Assembly (NCBI GenBank): GCA_023457235.1
Contig: JAEWMK010000222.1
Location: 1 to 37,848 of the forward strand
Direction of reading: 5' to 3'
From: Bacillota bacterium
GTDB lineage: Bacteria > Bacillota > Bacilli > Bacillales > Bacillaceae_J
DNA length: 37,848 nucleotides
Shown here piece by piece: positions 31,341-37,848 of the stretch. Position 1 is the first letter of the stretch. Each line of letters begins with the position of its first letter. Both the position numbers and the translations under genes were made by a program. Below the pieces are notes generated by a model. The model ran no database searches. It was not told the DNA's origin and saw only the letters and a program-made list of their open reading frames with translations.

Positions 31341-32351
31341 ATGACTGGAAAACGCTGGTTAGCATTAGGAATCGCAGCAGTTTTATTTTTCTTTTCACTA
31401 GGTGTTAATTTTTTATCATCATTAGCATTTGATGAAATGGATAAATGGCAAGTAAGCTTTTTAGACGAACTTAATCAAGAATATACGGAAAAAGTCATTG
31501 AGGAAGGTTTGGATTTAGGCAGTATCGTCGTGTTGGAGGTCAATGGCGTGATTCAAGATCTTGGTGATGTGGAATCCATTTTCTCCTCACCTGGATATAA
31601 TCATAATAGCTTTTTAAGAATGCTTGAACATGCTGGTGAGGATGACGATGTGAAAGGCATCATTATTCGTGTCAATTCACCAGGGGGCGGTGTTTTAGAA
31701 AGTGCTGAAATTCATGATAAAATTGTTGATATAAAAGAAAATTACGAAAAGCCAGTTTATATTTCAATGGGAAGAATGGCAGCTTCAGGTGGGTATTATA
31801 TTTCCACACCTGCTGATAAAATTTTCGCAAGTCCTGAAACAATGACCGGATCGTTAGGTGTGATCATGCAGGGCATTAATTATGCCGGTTTGGCCGAAAA
31901 ATACGGTGTAAAATTCGAAACGATAAAAAGTGGTCCCTATAAGGATATTATGAGTCCTACTAGAGAAATCACAGAGGCGGAGAGAAAAATACTCCAAGAA
32001 ATGGTTAATAACTCTTACCAAGGCTTTGTAAATGTAATTGCAAAAGGAAGGAATATGACTGAGGATCAAGTAAGACAAATCGCAGACGGCAGAATCTATG
32101 ACGGAAGACAAGCGAAAACTCTAGGTCTGATTGATGAATTTGGGTATCTTGATGATACGATCAATGCGATGAAGGAGCTGGAAGGAGTAGGTGATGTCAG
32201 CGTGATTCAATATGAATCTTCTTTTGGGTTTAATTCATTCTTCCAAGTGGCTAGTCAGCGCATTTTTTCTGATGATTTTGAGTTGCTTAATTTAACAAAA
32301 CTTATGAGTCAGCCGAATTCTCCAAGACTGATGTATCTGTATGCCCGTTAA
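31341..32351 (+). CDS. sppA: Signal peptide peptidase SppA
   Basis: 336 residues, membrane-anchored serine protease that clears cleaved signal peptides and is linked to resistance to antimicrobial peptides. One N-terminal membrane segment (residues 5-28). Catalytic dyad: Ser149 in MGRMAASGGYY and Lys201 in SGPYKDIMSP, matching the positions of the B. subtilis enzyme within two residues. The substrate-side motif NSPGGGVLESAEIHD is at 112-126. AGGAGG lies upstream of the ATG. Followed by yteJ after 17 bases; a shared sigma-W promoter is visible. Confidence 0.97.
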   Translation: MTGKRWLALGIAAVLFFFSLGVNFLSSLAFDEMDKWQVSFLDELNQEYTEKVIEEGLDLGSIVVLEVNGVIQDLGDVESIFSSPGYNHNSFLRMLEHAGEDDDVKGIIIRVNSPGGGVLESAEIHDKIVDIKENYEKPVYISMGRMAASGGYYISTPADKIFASPETMTGSLGVIMQGINYAGLAEKYGVKFETIKSGPYKDIMSPTREITEAERKILQEMVNNSYQGFVNVIAKGRNMTEDQVRQIADGRIYDGRQAKTLGLIDEFGYLDDTINAMKELEGVGDVSVIQYESSFGFNSFFQVASQRIFSDDFELLNLTKLMSQPNSPRLMYLYAR

Positions 32352-32368
32352 AAGGAAGGAGTGTTAAC

Positions 32369-32890
32369 ATGGACCATGATTTAGAAGAAACGTTGGACCC
32401 AACTGCTGAAGAACAACAAGCTATCGTAAATGCGAATGCAAAACCTCCTGCTACGATCTTTGTTTTATATGCAGGATTTTGGATCCGTTTTTGGGCCTAT
32501 GTCATAGACATGATTGTTGTAGGTAGTTTATATCGTATATTTGTATACCCAATCTTAAGATGGCTCGATATCTCGATTGTAGAAACGAGTATGTTATCAA
32601 CCGTGGCGATTTCAACGGCAGTTGTGATGTATGCCTATTTTATTATTATGACAAAATTATTAGGTCAAACATTAGGCAAAATGGTTTTTGGCTTAAAAGT
32701 CATTGATGAAAATAAAGAAAAACTCTCATGGGATACGGTGATCTTTAGAGAGTTAATTGGGAAATTTATTAGTAAAACAGCTTTCTTTTTAGGGTTTATT
32801 ACGATCGGCTTTTCAAGAAAGAAAAAAGGCTGGCATGACTATTTTGGCGATACACTCGTCATTCAGGAACGTAAAGGTGTGCAAATTTAG
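32369..32890 (+). CDS. yteJ: RDD-domain membrane protein YteJ
   Basis: 173 residues. An acidic cytoplasmic N-terminus (residues 1-28) precedes an RDD domain with FWIRFWAYVIDMIVVGSLY (the R and D residues that name the family) and about three membrane helices, ending in KKKGWHDYFGDTLVI. In B. subtilis YteJ inhibits SppA, and the two are co-transcribed; here the genes are 17 bases apart and a terminator follows. GGAAGGAG ribosome binding site. Confidence 0.94.
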   Translation: MDHDLEETLDPTAEEQQAIVNANAKPPATIFVLYAGFWIRFWAYVIDMIVVGSLYRIFVYPILRWLDISIVETSMLSTVAISTAVVMYAYFIIMTKLLGQTLGKMVFGLKVIDENKEKLSWDTVIFRELIGKFISKTAFFLGFITIGFSRKKKGWHDYFGDTLVIQERKGVQI

Positions 32891-32900
32891 GCGTTTTCCC

Positions 32901-32943
32901 AACCTGCTGACTTCATTATTATCAGCAGGTTTATTTGTGTTTT
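32901..32943 (+). terminator. Rho-independent terminator of sppA-yteJ
   Basis: AACCTGCTGA and TCAGCAGGTT around CTTCATTATTA, followed by TTATTTGTGTTTT. Confidence 0.85.
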
Positions 32944-32980
32944 CGGGAGGTGATAATGAGTGTGAAAGGAAGTGGAAGGG

Positions 32981-33700
32981 ATGAAATGGGTCTTAATAAT
33001 CCTTATTTCTTTACTCGCATTAATTTTACTTATCTCATTTATGAAACTAAGAATCAAAGTTGACATTTTACATAACGAAGAAAATAACCATATCAAAATC
33101 AAAATGATGGTACTTTTTGGTTTAATCTCTTACACATATAAAGTGCCATTAATAAAAGTGGACGAGGAAAATCTATCCTTAGTTGTTAAAAGCGAGACAT
33201 TGGCAGGGAGCAGTGCTGAAAAAACAACTACTTCTGAACAAAAGACGAGAATTACACCACATGATGTGATGGAAAAAATTAGACAGGCAAAGGAATTTTT
33301 GGAACATGTTGTGTATCTTCGTGGGATTGTGAAAAAGTTTGTAAATCATATTACTATTCACCGATTAGAATGGAGCAGCTCATTTGGACTTGGAGATGCA
33401 GCACAAACGGGTATGGCTACTGGTACTTTATGGGCATTAAAAGGAGGAATTGTGGGTATACTAGCTCATTATATGAGGCTTAAATCAAAGCCCGTAATAG
33501 CTATTACTCCTTTCTTTCTCGAGAATGTGGTACGTACGAAGGTGATATGTATTTTTTCATTTCGGATCGGGTATGCTATTCTCGGAGGATTACGAGTCGT
33601 GAAATATTGGAAGAGTACTAAAGGAGGAAAACAACATGTCAGAACATCCAATTCAGGGCTTAATGACAACAGCTATGGAAAGTTTGAAGCAAATGATTGA
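32981..33700 (+). CDS. ytfI: DUF2953 membrane protein YtfI
   Basis: 239 residues from ATG at 32981, where AGGAAG stands about 10 bases upstream; the GTG three codons higher is too near that site. Residues 3-22 are a membrane anchor (VLIILISLLALILLISF), and the rest is the DUF2953 domain. A second hydrophobic stretch near residue 155 (GGIVGILAHYMRL) may be membrane-associated. The 3' end overlaps ytfJ by 65 bases, longer than usual, with the overlapping tail (RTSNSGLNDNSYGKFEAND) having no family support. Function unknown; linked to sporulation through ytfJ. Confidence 0.88.
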   Translation: MKWVLIILISLLALILLISFMKLRIKVDILHNEENNHIKIKMMVLFGLISYTYKVPLIKVDEENLSLVVKSETLAGSSAEKTTTSEQKTRITPHDVMEKIRQAKEFLEHVVYLRGIVKKFVNHITIHRLEWSSSFGLGDAAQTGMATGTLWALKGGIVGILAHYMRLKSKPVIAITPFFLENVVRTKVICIFSFRIGYAILGGLRVVKYWKSTKGGKQHVRTSNSGLNDNSYGKFEAND

Positions 33701-34106
33701 TGTCAACACAATCATTGGGGACCCAGTAGAAACCCCGGATGGCAGTGTTATACTAACCGTTTCCAAAGTAGGTTTTGGATTTGCAGCCGGTGGCAGCGAG
33801 TTTCAAGCCCAAGGGCAAGCGGGCGGAGGCGGCAGTGAAGGCGGTAGTTCTAACCAATTTCCTTTTGGCGGCGGTAGTGGGGGTGGAGTCTCGATTACGC
33901 CAATCGCCTTTTTAGTTGTCAATGCATCAGGTGTTAAAATGATTCACTTAGATGAGAGTACACATCTATTTGAACGACTGTTGGATCTTGCACCGCAAGC
34001 AGTTGAAAAAATCCAAAGCATGATGAGTAGCAATAAAAATGACCAGTCTAATGGAAATGGACAGCAAAACCAACAAAATAAACATTATGAAGAGCCACCA
34101 ATTTAA
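33636..34106 (+). CDS. ytfJ: GerW-family sporulation protein YtfJ
   Basis: 156 residues. Typical start HPIQGLMTTAMESLKQMIDVNTIIGDPVETPDGSVI, then VSKVGFGFAAGGSEF, a glycine-rich low-complexity section (about 62-95) and VSITPIAFLVVNASGVKMIHL, followed by a Gln/Asn-rich tail. The family (Spore_YtfJ/GerW) is a spore protein needed for normal germination through some receptors in Bacillus. AAAGGAGG 8 bases before the ATG, inside the end of ytfI. Confidence 0.95.
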   Translation: MSEHPIQGLMTTAMESLKQMIDVNTIIGDPVETPDGSVILTVSKVGFGFAAGGSEFQAQGQAGGGGSEGGSSNQFPFGGGSGGGVSITPIAFLVVNASGVKMIHLDESTHLFERLLDLAPQAVEKIQSMMSSNKNDQSNGNGQQNQQNKHYEEPPI

Positions 34107-34141
34107 AAAAAGTTAGCTTTTTGCTAACTTTTTTATTTTTT
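34107..34141 (+). terminator. Rho-independent terminator of ytfI-ytfJ
   Basis: AAAAAGTTAGC and GCTAACTTTTTT with a TTTTT loop, then more T. It starts directly after the ytfJ stop codon. Confidence 0.9.
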
Positions 34142-34226
34142 AAGGTTTTAAACTTTAAAATAGTGGAATATATATAAAGGTTAAAAATTTTAAATTTAAA
34201 TTTATTAGATTTGGGGAGGAAGTTAA

Positions 34227-34727
34227 ATGGCTAATGTAACATTTAAGGGCAATCAAATAACACTACTTGGTAATGAAGTGAAGGTTGGAGATAAGGCGCC
34301 AAACTTTACAGTTTTAGCTAATGACTTAAGTGAAGTAACATTGGACAATTCAAAAGGGAATGTTCGTTTAATTAGTGTTGTTCCATCACTAGACACAGGT
34401 GTATGTGATGCCCAAACAAGACGCTTTAACGAGGAAGCAGCAAGTTTACCAAATGTTAAAATTTTAACAATTAGCGTTGATCTGCCATTTGCGCAAAAAC
34501 GCTGGTGTGGTGCAGCTGGGATTGAAAATGTACAAACATTGTCTGACCATCGCGACCTATCATTTGGAGAAGCATTTGGTGTTGCTATTCAAGAACTTCG
34601 TCTTTTGACACGTGCAGTTTTCGTTGTTGATAGCAATGACACAGTTACATATGTAGAGTATGTTCCAGAGGCAACTGATCATCCAAACTATGAAGCAGCG
34701 ATTGCTGCGGCAAAAGATGCTAAATAA
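34227..34727 (+). CDS. tpx: Thiol peroxidase Tpx
   Basis: 166 residues, an atypical 2-Cys peroxiredoxin that reduces peroxides with thioredoxin. The peroxidatic Cys60 lies in SLDTGVCDAQT with Thr57 ahead of it, and the resolving Cys94 in KRWCGAAGI, the family's arrangement. GGGGAGG 8 bases before the ATG and terminator directly after show a single-gene unit. In B. subtilis it is induced by disulfide stress through Spx; no special site was identified here, and the 85 bases above are very AT-rich. Confidence 0.97.
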   Translation: MANVTFKGNQITLLGNEVKVGDKAPNFTVLANDLSEVTLDNSKGNVRLISVVPSLDTGVCDAQTRRFNEEAASLPNVKILTISVDLPFAQKRWCGAAGIENVQTLSDHRDLSFGEAFGVAIQELRLLTRAVFVVDSNDTVTYVEYVPEATDHPNYEAAIAAAKDAK

Positions 34728-34739
34728 TCAAATAATAGT

Positions 34740-34774
34740 AAAAAGGGCTGTTTCAATTTGAGACAGCCCTTTTC
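34740..34774 (+). terminator. Rho-independent terminator of tpx
   Basis: AAAAAGGGCTGT and ACAGCCCTTTT around TTCAATTTGAG, 12 bases after the stop. Confidence 0.92.
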
Positions 34775-34822
34775 TAATGATAAAATACTCCTTATGGAAA
34801 TTATTTTGAGGGGAGAACGAAA

Positions 34823-35815
34823 ATGGCTGCCACGATCTTAGATATGGAAAAGTTATTTCAACTATTTGATAATTCCGCGACGATATTAATAAACGAATTA
34901 CAAATATCGTATTTAGATGCTTTAGCGGAATCAAGTGAGAACTTGTTTGAAGGAGAAATCCTGCAAGATATAGATTCTTTTACAAAAAGAAGATTACAAA
35001 AAGAATATGAGGGTGTTGATTTAACACAAGTTTCAAATGAAATGATTCGCAAAGCTCTTCAATTGGCAATTTTAAAGGGGATGAAGGAAGCGATTCAGCC
35101 GAATCATGAAATGACCCCTGATGCCGTATGCATCTTTATTAGTTACCTTGTCGAGAAACTCATGCAAAAAAAACAACAGTTTAGTTTGCTTGATCCTGCA
35201 TATGGCACTGGTAACCTTGTGACAGCAATTTTAAATAATACTAACAAAGCAGTGAAAGCTTATGGGGTTGAAGTGGATGAGACCCTTATGAAGTTGGCTT
35301 TTGCTGGGGCAAATCTGCAAAGACATGAAATAGAATTATTTAGACAGGATGCTTTGCAGCCTATTTTTGTTGAAGATGTTGACGTAATCGTTGTTGATGT
35401 TCCAGTCGGGTATTACCCAAATGGTGTTGTTGCAAACGAATATGAACTCTCAACGAAAAGCGGAGGACATTCGTTTTCTCACTATTTATACATCGAAAAA
35501 AGCTTGAAACATCTAAAAGACGGTGGTTTTCTTGTAGCGATGATCCCTAACTTTATGTTTGAGGGGGAAGAGGCTGCACATCTGAATGAATTTATTAAAA
35601 GCAATGCGGTTGTTATCGGCCTATTGCAGCTGCCATTATCGATGTTCAAAAACAATAAACATGCCAAAAGCATTTTTATACTTCAAAAAAAGGGTGAAGA
35701 TGTTCGTGTGCCGAAGCAGGCCCTGCTTGCAGAACTACCAAGCTTCTCGAAAAAAGAGGCAATGCGTGGGATTATAAAAAATATTGATAGTTGGTTTAAA
35801 GATAATCTAGTCTAA
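34823..35815 (+). CDS. ytxK: Class I SAM-dependent methyltransferase YtxK
   Basis: 330 residues. Related to N6-adenine DNA methyltransferases of type I systems: SAM-binding DPAYGTGN at 124-131 and, in the place of the NPPY catalytic motif, DVPVGYYP at 192-199. A degenerate NPPY suggests it is not a normal DNA adenine methylase. Residues 1-100 are an N-terminal helical region. GGGGAG precedes the ATG. The position between tpx and ackA is the same as in B. subtilis, where its function is not established. No partner restriction gene is near. Confidence 0.9.
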   Translation: MAATILDMEKLFQLFDNSATILINELQISYLDALAESSENLFEGEILQDIDSFTKRRLQKEYEGVDLTQVSNEMIRKALQLAILKGMKEAIQPNHEMTPDAVCIFISYLVEKLMQKKQQFSLLDPAYGTGNLVTAILNNTNKAVKAYGVEVDETLMKLAFAGANLQRHEIELFRQDALQPIFVEDVDVIVVDVPVGYYPNGVVANEYELSTKSGGHSFSHYLYIEKSLKHLKDGGFLVAMIPNFMFEGEEAAHLNEFIKSNAVVIGLLQLPLSMFKNNKHAKSIFILQKKGEDVRVPKQALLAELPSFSKKEAMRGIIKNIDSWFKDNLV

Positions 35816-35831
35816 ATAGTTTTGCGTATTT

Positions 35832-35980
35832 TTGTCTAGTTCCAGCGCCCAGCGACTAGTGAACTTCGCCCACCTCCCTACGATAAGTCAACATCGAAAT
35901 ACTCCGTATTCCGTGTTTCCTTTATCTCAGTCGATGGGCTCCAGTCCATACGTCGCTAAACGGGCGCTTCCACTTTTCTA
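35832..35980 (+). repeat. Dispersed ~150-bp repeat, copy 4
   Basis: TTGTCTAGTTCCAGCGCCCA ... CCTCCCTACGATAAGTCAAC ... TTTATCTCAGTCGATG ... GGGCGCTTCCACTTTTCTA. It starts 17 bases after the ytxK stop. The remainder of the 334-base gap to ackA holds the cre site and promoter area. Confidence 0.92.
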
Positions 35981-36016
35981 AACAGTACCAAAAGTCTGAA
36001 AAGGTGAACTTCGACG

Positions 36017-36030
36017 GGTAAGCGTTGCCA
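36017..36030 (+). promoter_or_regulatory. cre site (CcpA binding) upstream of ackA
   Basis: GGTAAGCGTTGCCA matches TGTAAGCGTTATCA at 11 of 14 bases, with the GTAAGCGTT core intact. It lies 120 bases before the ackA start. In B. subtilis CcpA binds such a site far upstream and activates ackA when glucose is plentiful. I could not fix the -35 and -10 with confidence. Confidence 0.65.
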
Positions 36031-36149
36031 TATGATTTTTAACATTGCTGATAAGTATTTAATTTGCTTAAATGATAAAGTGCAAAAAGTTACATACTAA
36101 GACTATTCATACGCAAAGGCGCATTTGATTAAAGGAGCTGTTATATACA

Positions 36150-37337
36150 ATGTCAAAAATTTTGGCTATTAATGCAGGTAGTTCATCTTTTAAATTTCAA
36201 TTATTTGAAATGCCAAGTGAAGAGGTTTTAACTAAAGGATTAGTAGAAAGAATCGGCTTAAATGACTCTATTTTCACGATTACAGTGGACGGTGAAAAAC
36301 AAAAAGAGGTATCTGATATCCCTAATCATGCTGTTGCTGTTAAACAACTGTTAGAAAAGTTAGTCGATTTAGGTATTTTATCATCCTTAGATGAAATTGA
36401 TGGTATCGGGCATCGTGTTGTCCACGGTGGGGAAAAATTCAGCGATTCTGTTTTAATCACTGAAGAAGTAATTGAAACGATCGATAAATTATCGGAGCTG
36501 GCACCTTTACATAATCCGGCAAATCTAGTCGGAATTAAAGCCTTTAAAGAGGTATTACCAAATGTTCCGGCTGTAGCTGTTTTCGATACGGCTTTTCATC
36601 AATCCATGCCGGAAAAATCATTTTTATACAGCTTGCCATATGAATATTACACAAAATTCGGGATCCGCAAATACGGATTTCATGGCACATCCCATAAATA
36701 CGTTTCCCATCGTGCTGCTGAGTTAATGAATCGTCCCCTTCATACATTGCGTTTACTATCTTGTCATTTAGGAAATGGTGCTAGTATAGCCGCAATCGAA
36801 GGCGGAAAATCAATTGATACTTCGATGGGATTCACACCATTAGCAGGCGTAACAATGGGAACTAGATCCGGCAACATTGATCCGGCATTGATCCCATACA
36901 TCATGGAAAAAACGGGAAAAGATGCAGATGAAGTTCTTGAGGTTTTAAATAAACAAAGCGGAATGCTTGCCATTTCTGGTTTCTCCAGTGATTTGCGTGA
37001 TATTGAGATCGAGGCAGAAAAAGCGAATGAGCGGGCTGAGCTTGCTTTGAATGTTTTTGCCTCAAGAATTCATAAATATATCGGTTCCTATGCTGCAAGA
37101 ATGGGTGGTGTAGATGCCATTATTTTCACTGCCGGTATTGGTGAAAACAGTGATGTGGTCCGTGCTCGCGTTCTTCAAGGATTAGAGTTCATGGGTGTTT
37201 ATTGGGATCAAGAATTAAACAAAGTCCGCGGTAAGGAAGTATTCATTAACCAACCGCAATCACCTGTTAAAGTTATCGTTATTCCAACGAATGAAGAGGT
37301 TATGATTGCAAGAGATACACAGCGATTGGCGTTATAA
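36150..37337 (+). CDS. ackA: Acetate kinase
   Basis: 395 residues, the usual length. Makes ATP and acetate from acetyl phosphate in overflow metabolism. Conserved blocks: ILAINAGSSSFKFQLF start (Asn7), GIGHRVVHGGEKF (Arg91 region), FDTAFHQSMP, GFHGTSHKYVS, CHLGNGAS, MGFTPLAGVTMGTRSG and the C-terminal FTAGIGENSD. AAAGGAGCTG precedes the ATG. A cre site upstream and a terminator after it make a CcpA-controlled single-gene unit, as in B. subtilis. Confidence 0.98.
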   Translation: MSKILAINAGSSSFKFQLFEMPSEEVLTKGLVERIGLNDSIFTITVDGEKQKEVSDIPNHAVAVKQLLEKLVDLGILSSLDEIDGIGHRVVHGGEKFSDSVLITEEVIETIDKLSELAPLHNPANLVGIKAFKEVLPNVPAVAVFDTAFHQSMPEKSFLYSLPYEYYTKFGIRKYGFHGTSHKYVSHRAAELMNRPLHTLRLLSCHLGNGASIAAIEGGKSIDTSMGFTPLAGVTMGTRSGNIDPALIPYIMEKTGKDADEVLEVLNKQSGMLAISGFSSDLRDIEIEAEKANERAELALNVFASRIHKYIGSYAARMGGVDAIIFTAGIGENSDVVRARVLQGLEFMGVYWDQELNKVRGKEVFINQPQSPVKVIVIPTNEEVMIARDTQRLAL

Positions 37338-37348
37338 TAAAATTCAGT

Positions 37349-37385
37349 AAAAGGACTGTCCGTAATAATATGGCAGTCCTTTTAA
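37349..37385 (+). terminator. Rho-independent terminator of ackA
   Basis: AAAAGGACTG and CAGTCCTTTT around a 15-base loop, 12 bases after the stop. Confidence 0.9.
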
Positions 37386-37727
37386 CTTTATTCAGCAGAC
37401 TGAATAAAGTTAAAGCCTCCGGCGGATGCCTCAGATTTTCAAAGGTAGTTTTTCGAGCTTGCTCGCGAGTATGGGCCCAAATACGCCAAGGCGCATTTGA
37501 TTTAATTTATTTCTAGGCTCTTCATTGAAACTCTTATCCATAAACCGTTAAAATGTAGATAGCAAGGCAGTTAAGATAGGAGGTAGAAACAGTTTCAAAA
37601 ATAATATAAATAAATATACAAAACTATACAAACCTCTAAATTATTTTTAAATATACACTTGATTTAGGAACATTTGTTTCTGTTTATGGTATAATAATTT
37701 ATATAATAATAGTAGAGGTTCATAAAA
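37386..37727. other. Intergenic region between ackA and the TnpB-like gene
   Basis: No gene. It begins with repeat-like GCCTCCGGCGGATGCC and includes ACGCCAAGGCGCATTTGATTTAA (37483-37505, given here as ACGCCAAGGC + GCATTTGATT), which is nearly the same as a stretch just above ackA (36111-36133). The second half is AT-rich and ends with the promoter of the next gene. Confidence 0.6.
37687..37695 (+). promoter_or_regulatory. Extended -10 promoter of the TnpB-like gene
   Basis: TGGTATAAT carries the TGn extension on a perfect -10 hexamer. No good -35 is present at 16-18 bases, which is usual for extended -10 promoters. The start codon is 33 bases downstream. Confidence 0.55.
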
Positions 37728-37848
37728 ATGAAAGTGACTCGCACAGGTTTATTATTCATTGAAAATAAGGCTGATGAAAAAGAATTATTTGATTTAATGG
37801 CTGTGTTTTCTTCTGCCATTCGCTATTCGTTTAACCGACTTCTTGATG
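37728..37848 (+). CDS. Probable TnpB-like IS200/IS605 protein, 3' part missing
   Basis: Forty codons are visible before the window ends: ATG with AGAGGTT upstream, MKVTRTGLLFIENKADEKEL, then a helix FDLMAVFSSAIRYSFNRLLD. This resembles the N-terminus of TnpB/OrfB proteins of IS605/IS1341 elements, where a basic beta strand is followed by an (A/S)xRYxxNRLL helix. TnpB is an RNA-guided DNA nuclease ancestral to Cas12. The catalytic RuvC residues and zinc finger lie outside the window, so the call rests on a short stretch. No tnpA gene is seen upstream, which would make it a TnpB-only element. Confidence 0.5.
   Translation, partial: MKVTRTGLLFIENKADEKELFDLMAVFSSAIRYSFNRLLD

Noticed and set aside
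34823..35815. Type I restriction-modification methylase in ytxK
   Set aside because: The NPPY motif is replaced by DVPVGYYP, no specificity or restriction subunit is near, and the gene is part of the conserved core order.

Overview
The window is a chromosomal segment of a low-GC Gram-positive endospore former of the family Bacillaceae. The evidence is a gene order that matches the Bacillus subtilis tyrS-rpsD-dgcP-refZ-hisJ-ezrA-braB-nifZ-thiI-sspA-ytcI-nadK-sppA-yteJ-ytfI-ytfJ-tpx-ytxK-ackA block almost gene for gene, together with spore genes (sspA, ytfJ), a T-box leader and strong purine-rich ribosome binding sites. Species cannot be fixed from the sequence alone.

Layout. (1) Bases 1-2990: the N-terminal part of a class A penicillin-binding protein on the minus strand, then tyrS with a T-box leader and a terminator. 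(2) Bases 3000-17690: an AT-rich accessory island lying between tyrS and rpsD, which are neighbours in B. subtilis. It holds a 52-bp tandem array, a frameshifted WYL-domain regulator, two decayed gene fragments, a leucine-rich-repeat protein, several small unknown proteins, a J-domain protein overlapping an exported WG-repeat protein, a zinc-ribbon/WG-repeat protein, a PD-(D/E)XK-type nuclease with a possible RAMA-like tail, an unknown 339-aa protein, and an apparent operon of an 85-aa protein, a CbbX/SpoVK-type AAA+ ATPase and a second histidyl-tRNA synthetase of archaeal/eukaryotic type. (3) Bases 17691-37385: the conserved housekeeping and sporulation block, with rpsD, hisJ, braB and nadK on the minus strand and the rest on the plus strand. 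Four copies of a roughly 150-bp dispersed repeat sit at gene 3' ends here. (4) Bases 37386-37848: an intergenic stretch and the first 40 codons of a probable TnpB-like (IS200/IS605-type) protein running off the end.

How the genes work together. The core block covers translation (tyrS, rpsD), sulfur transfer to tRNA and thiamine (nifZ-thiI), cell division (ezrA, refZ), c-di-GMP signalling (dgcP), spore DNA protection (sspA), envelope stress (sppA-yteJ, with a good sigma-W promoter), peroxide defence (tpx) and overflow metabolism (ackA, with a cre site). The island looks like a turnover site: intact genes without housekeeping roles next to broken ones. The least explained part is 10.2-17.7 kb, where a nuclease, an AAA+ ATPase and a tRNA-synthetase paralogue lie together. 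Whether they form one functional system is inference only.
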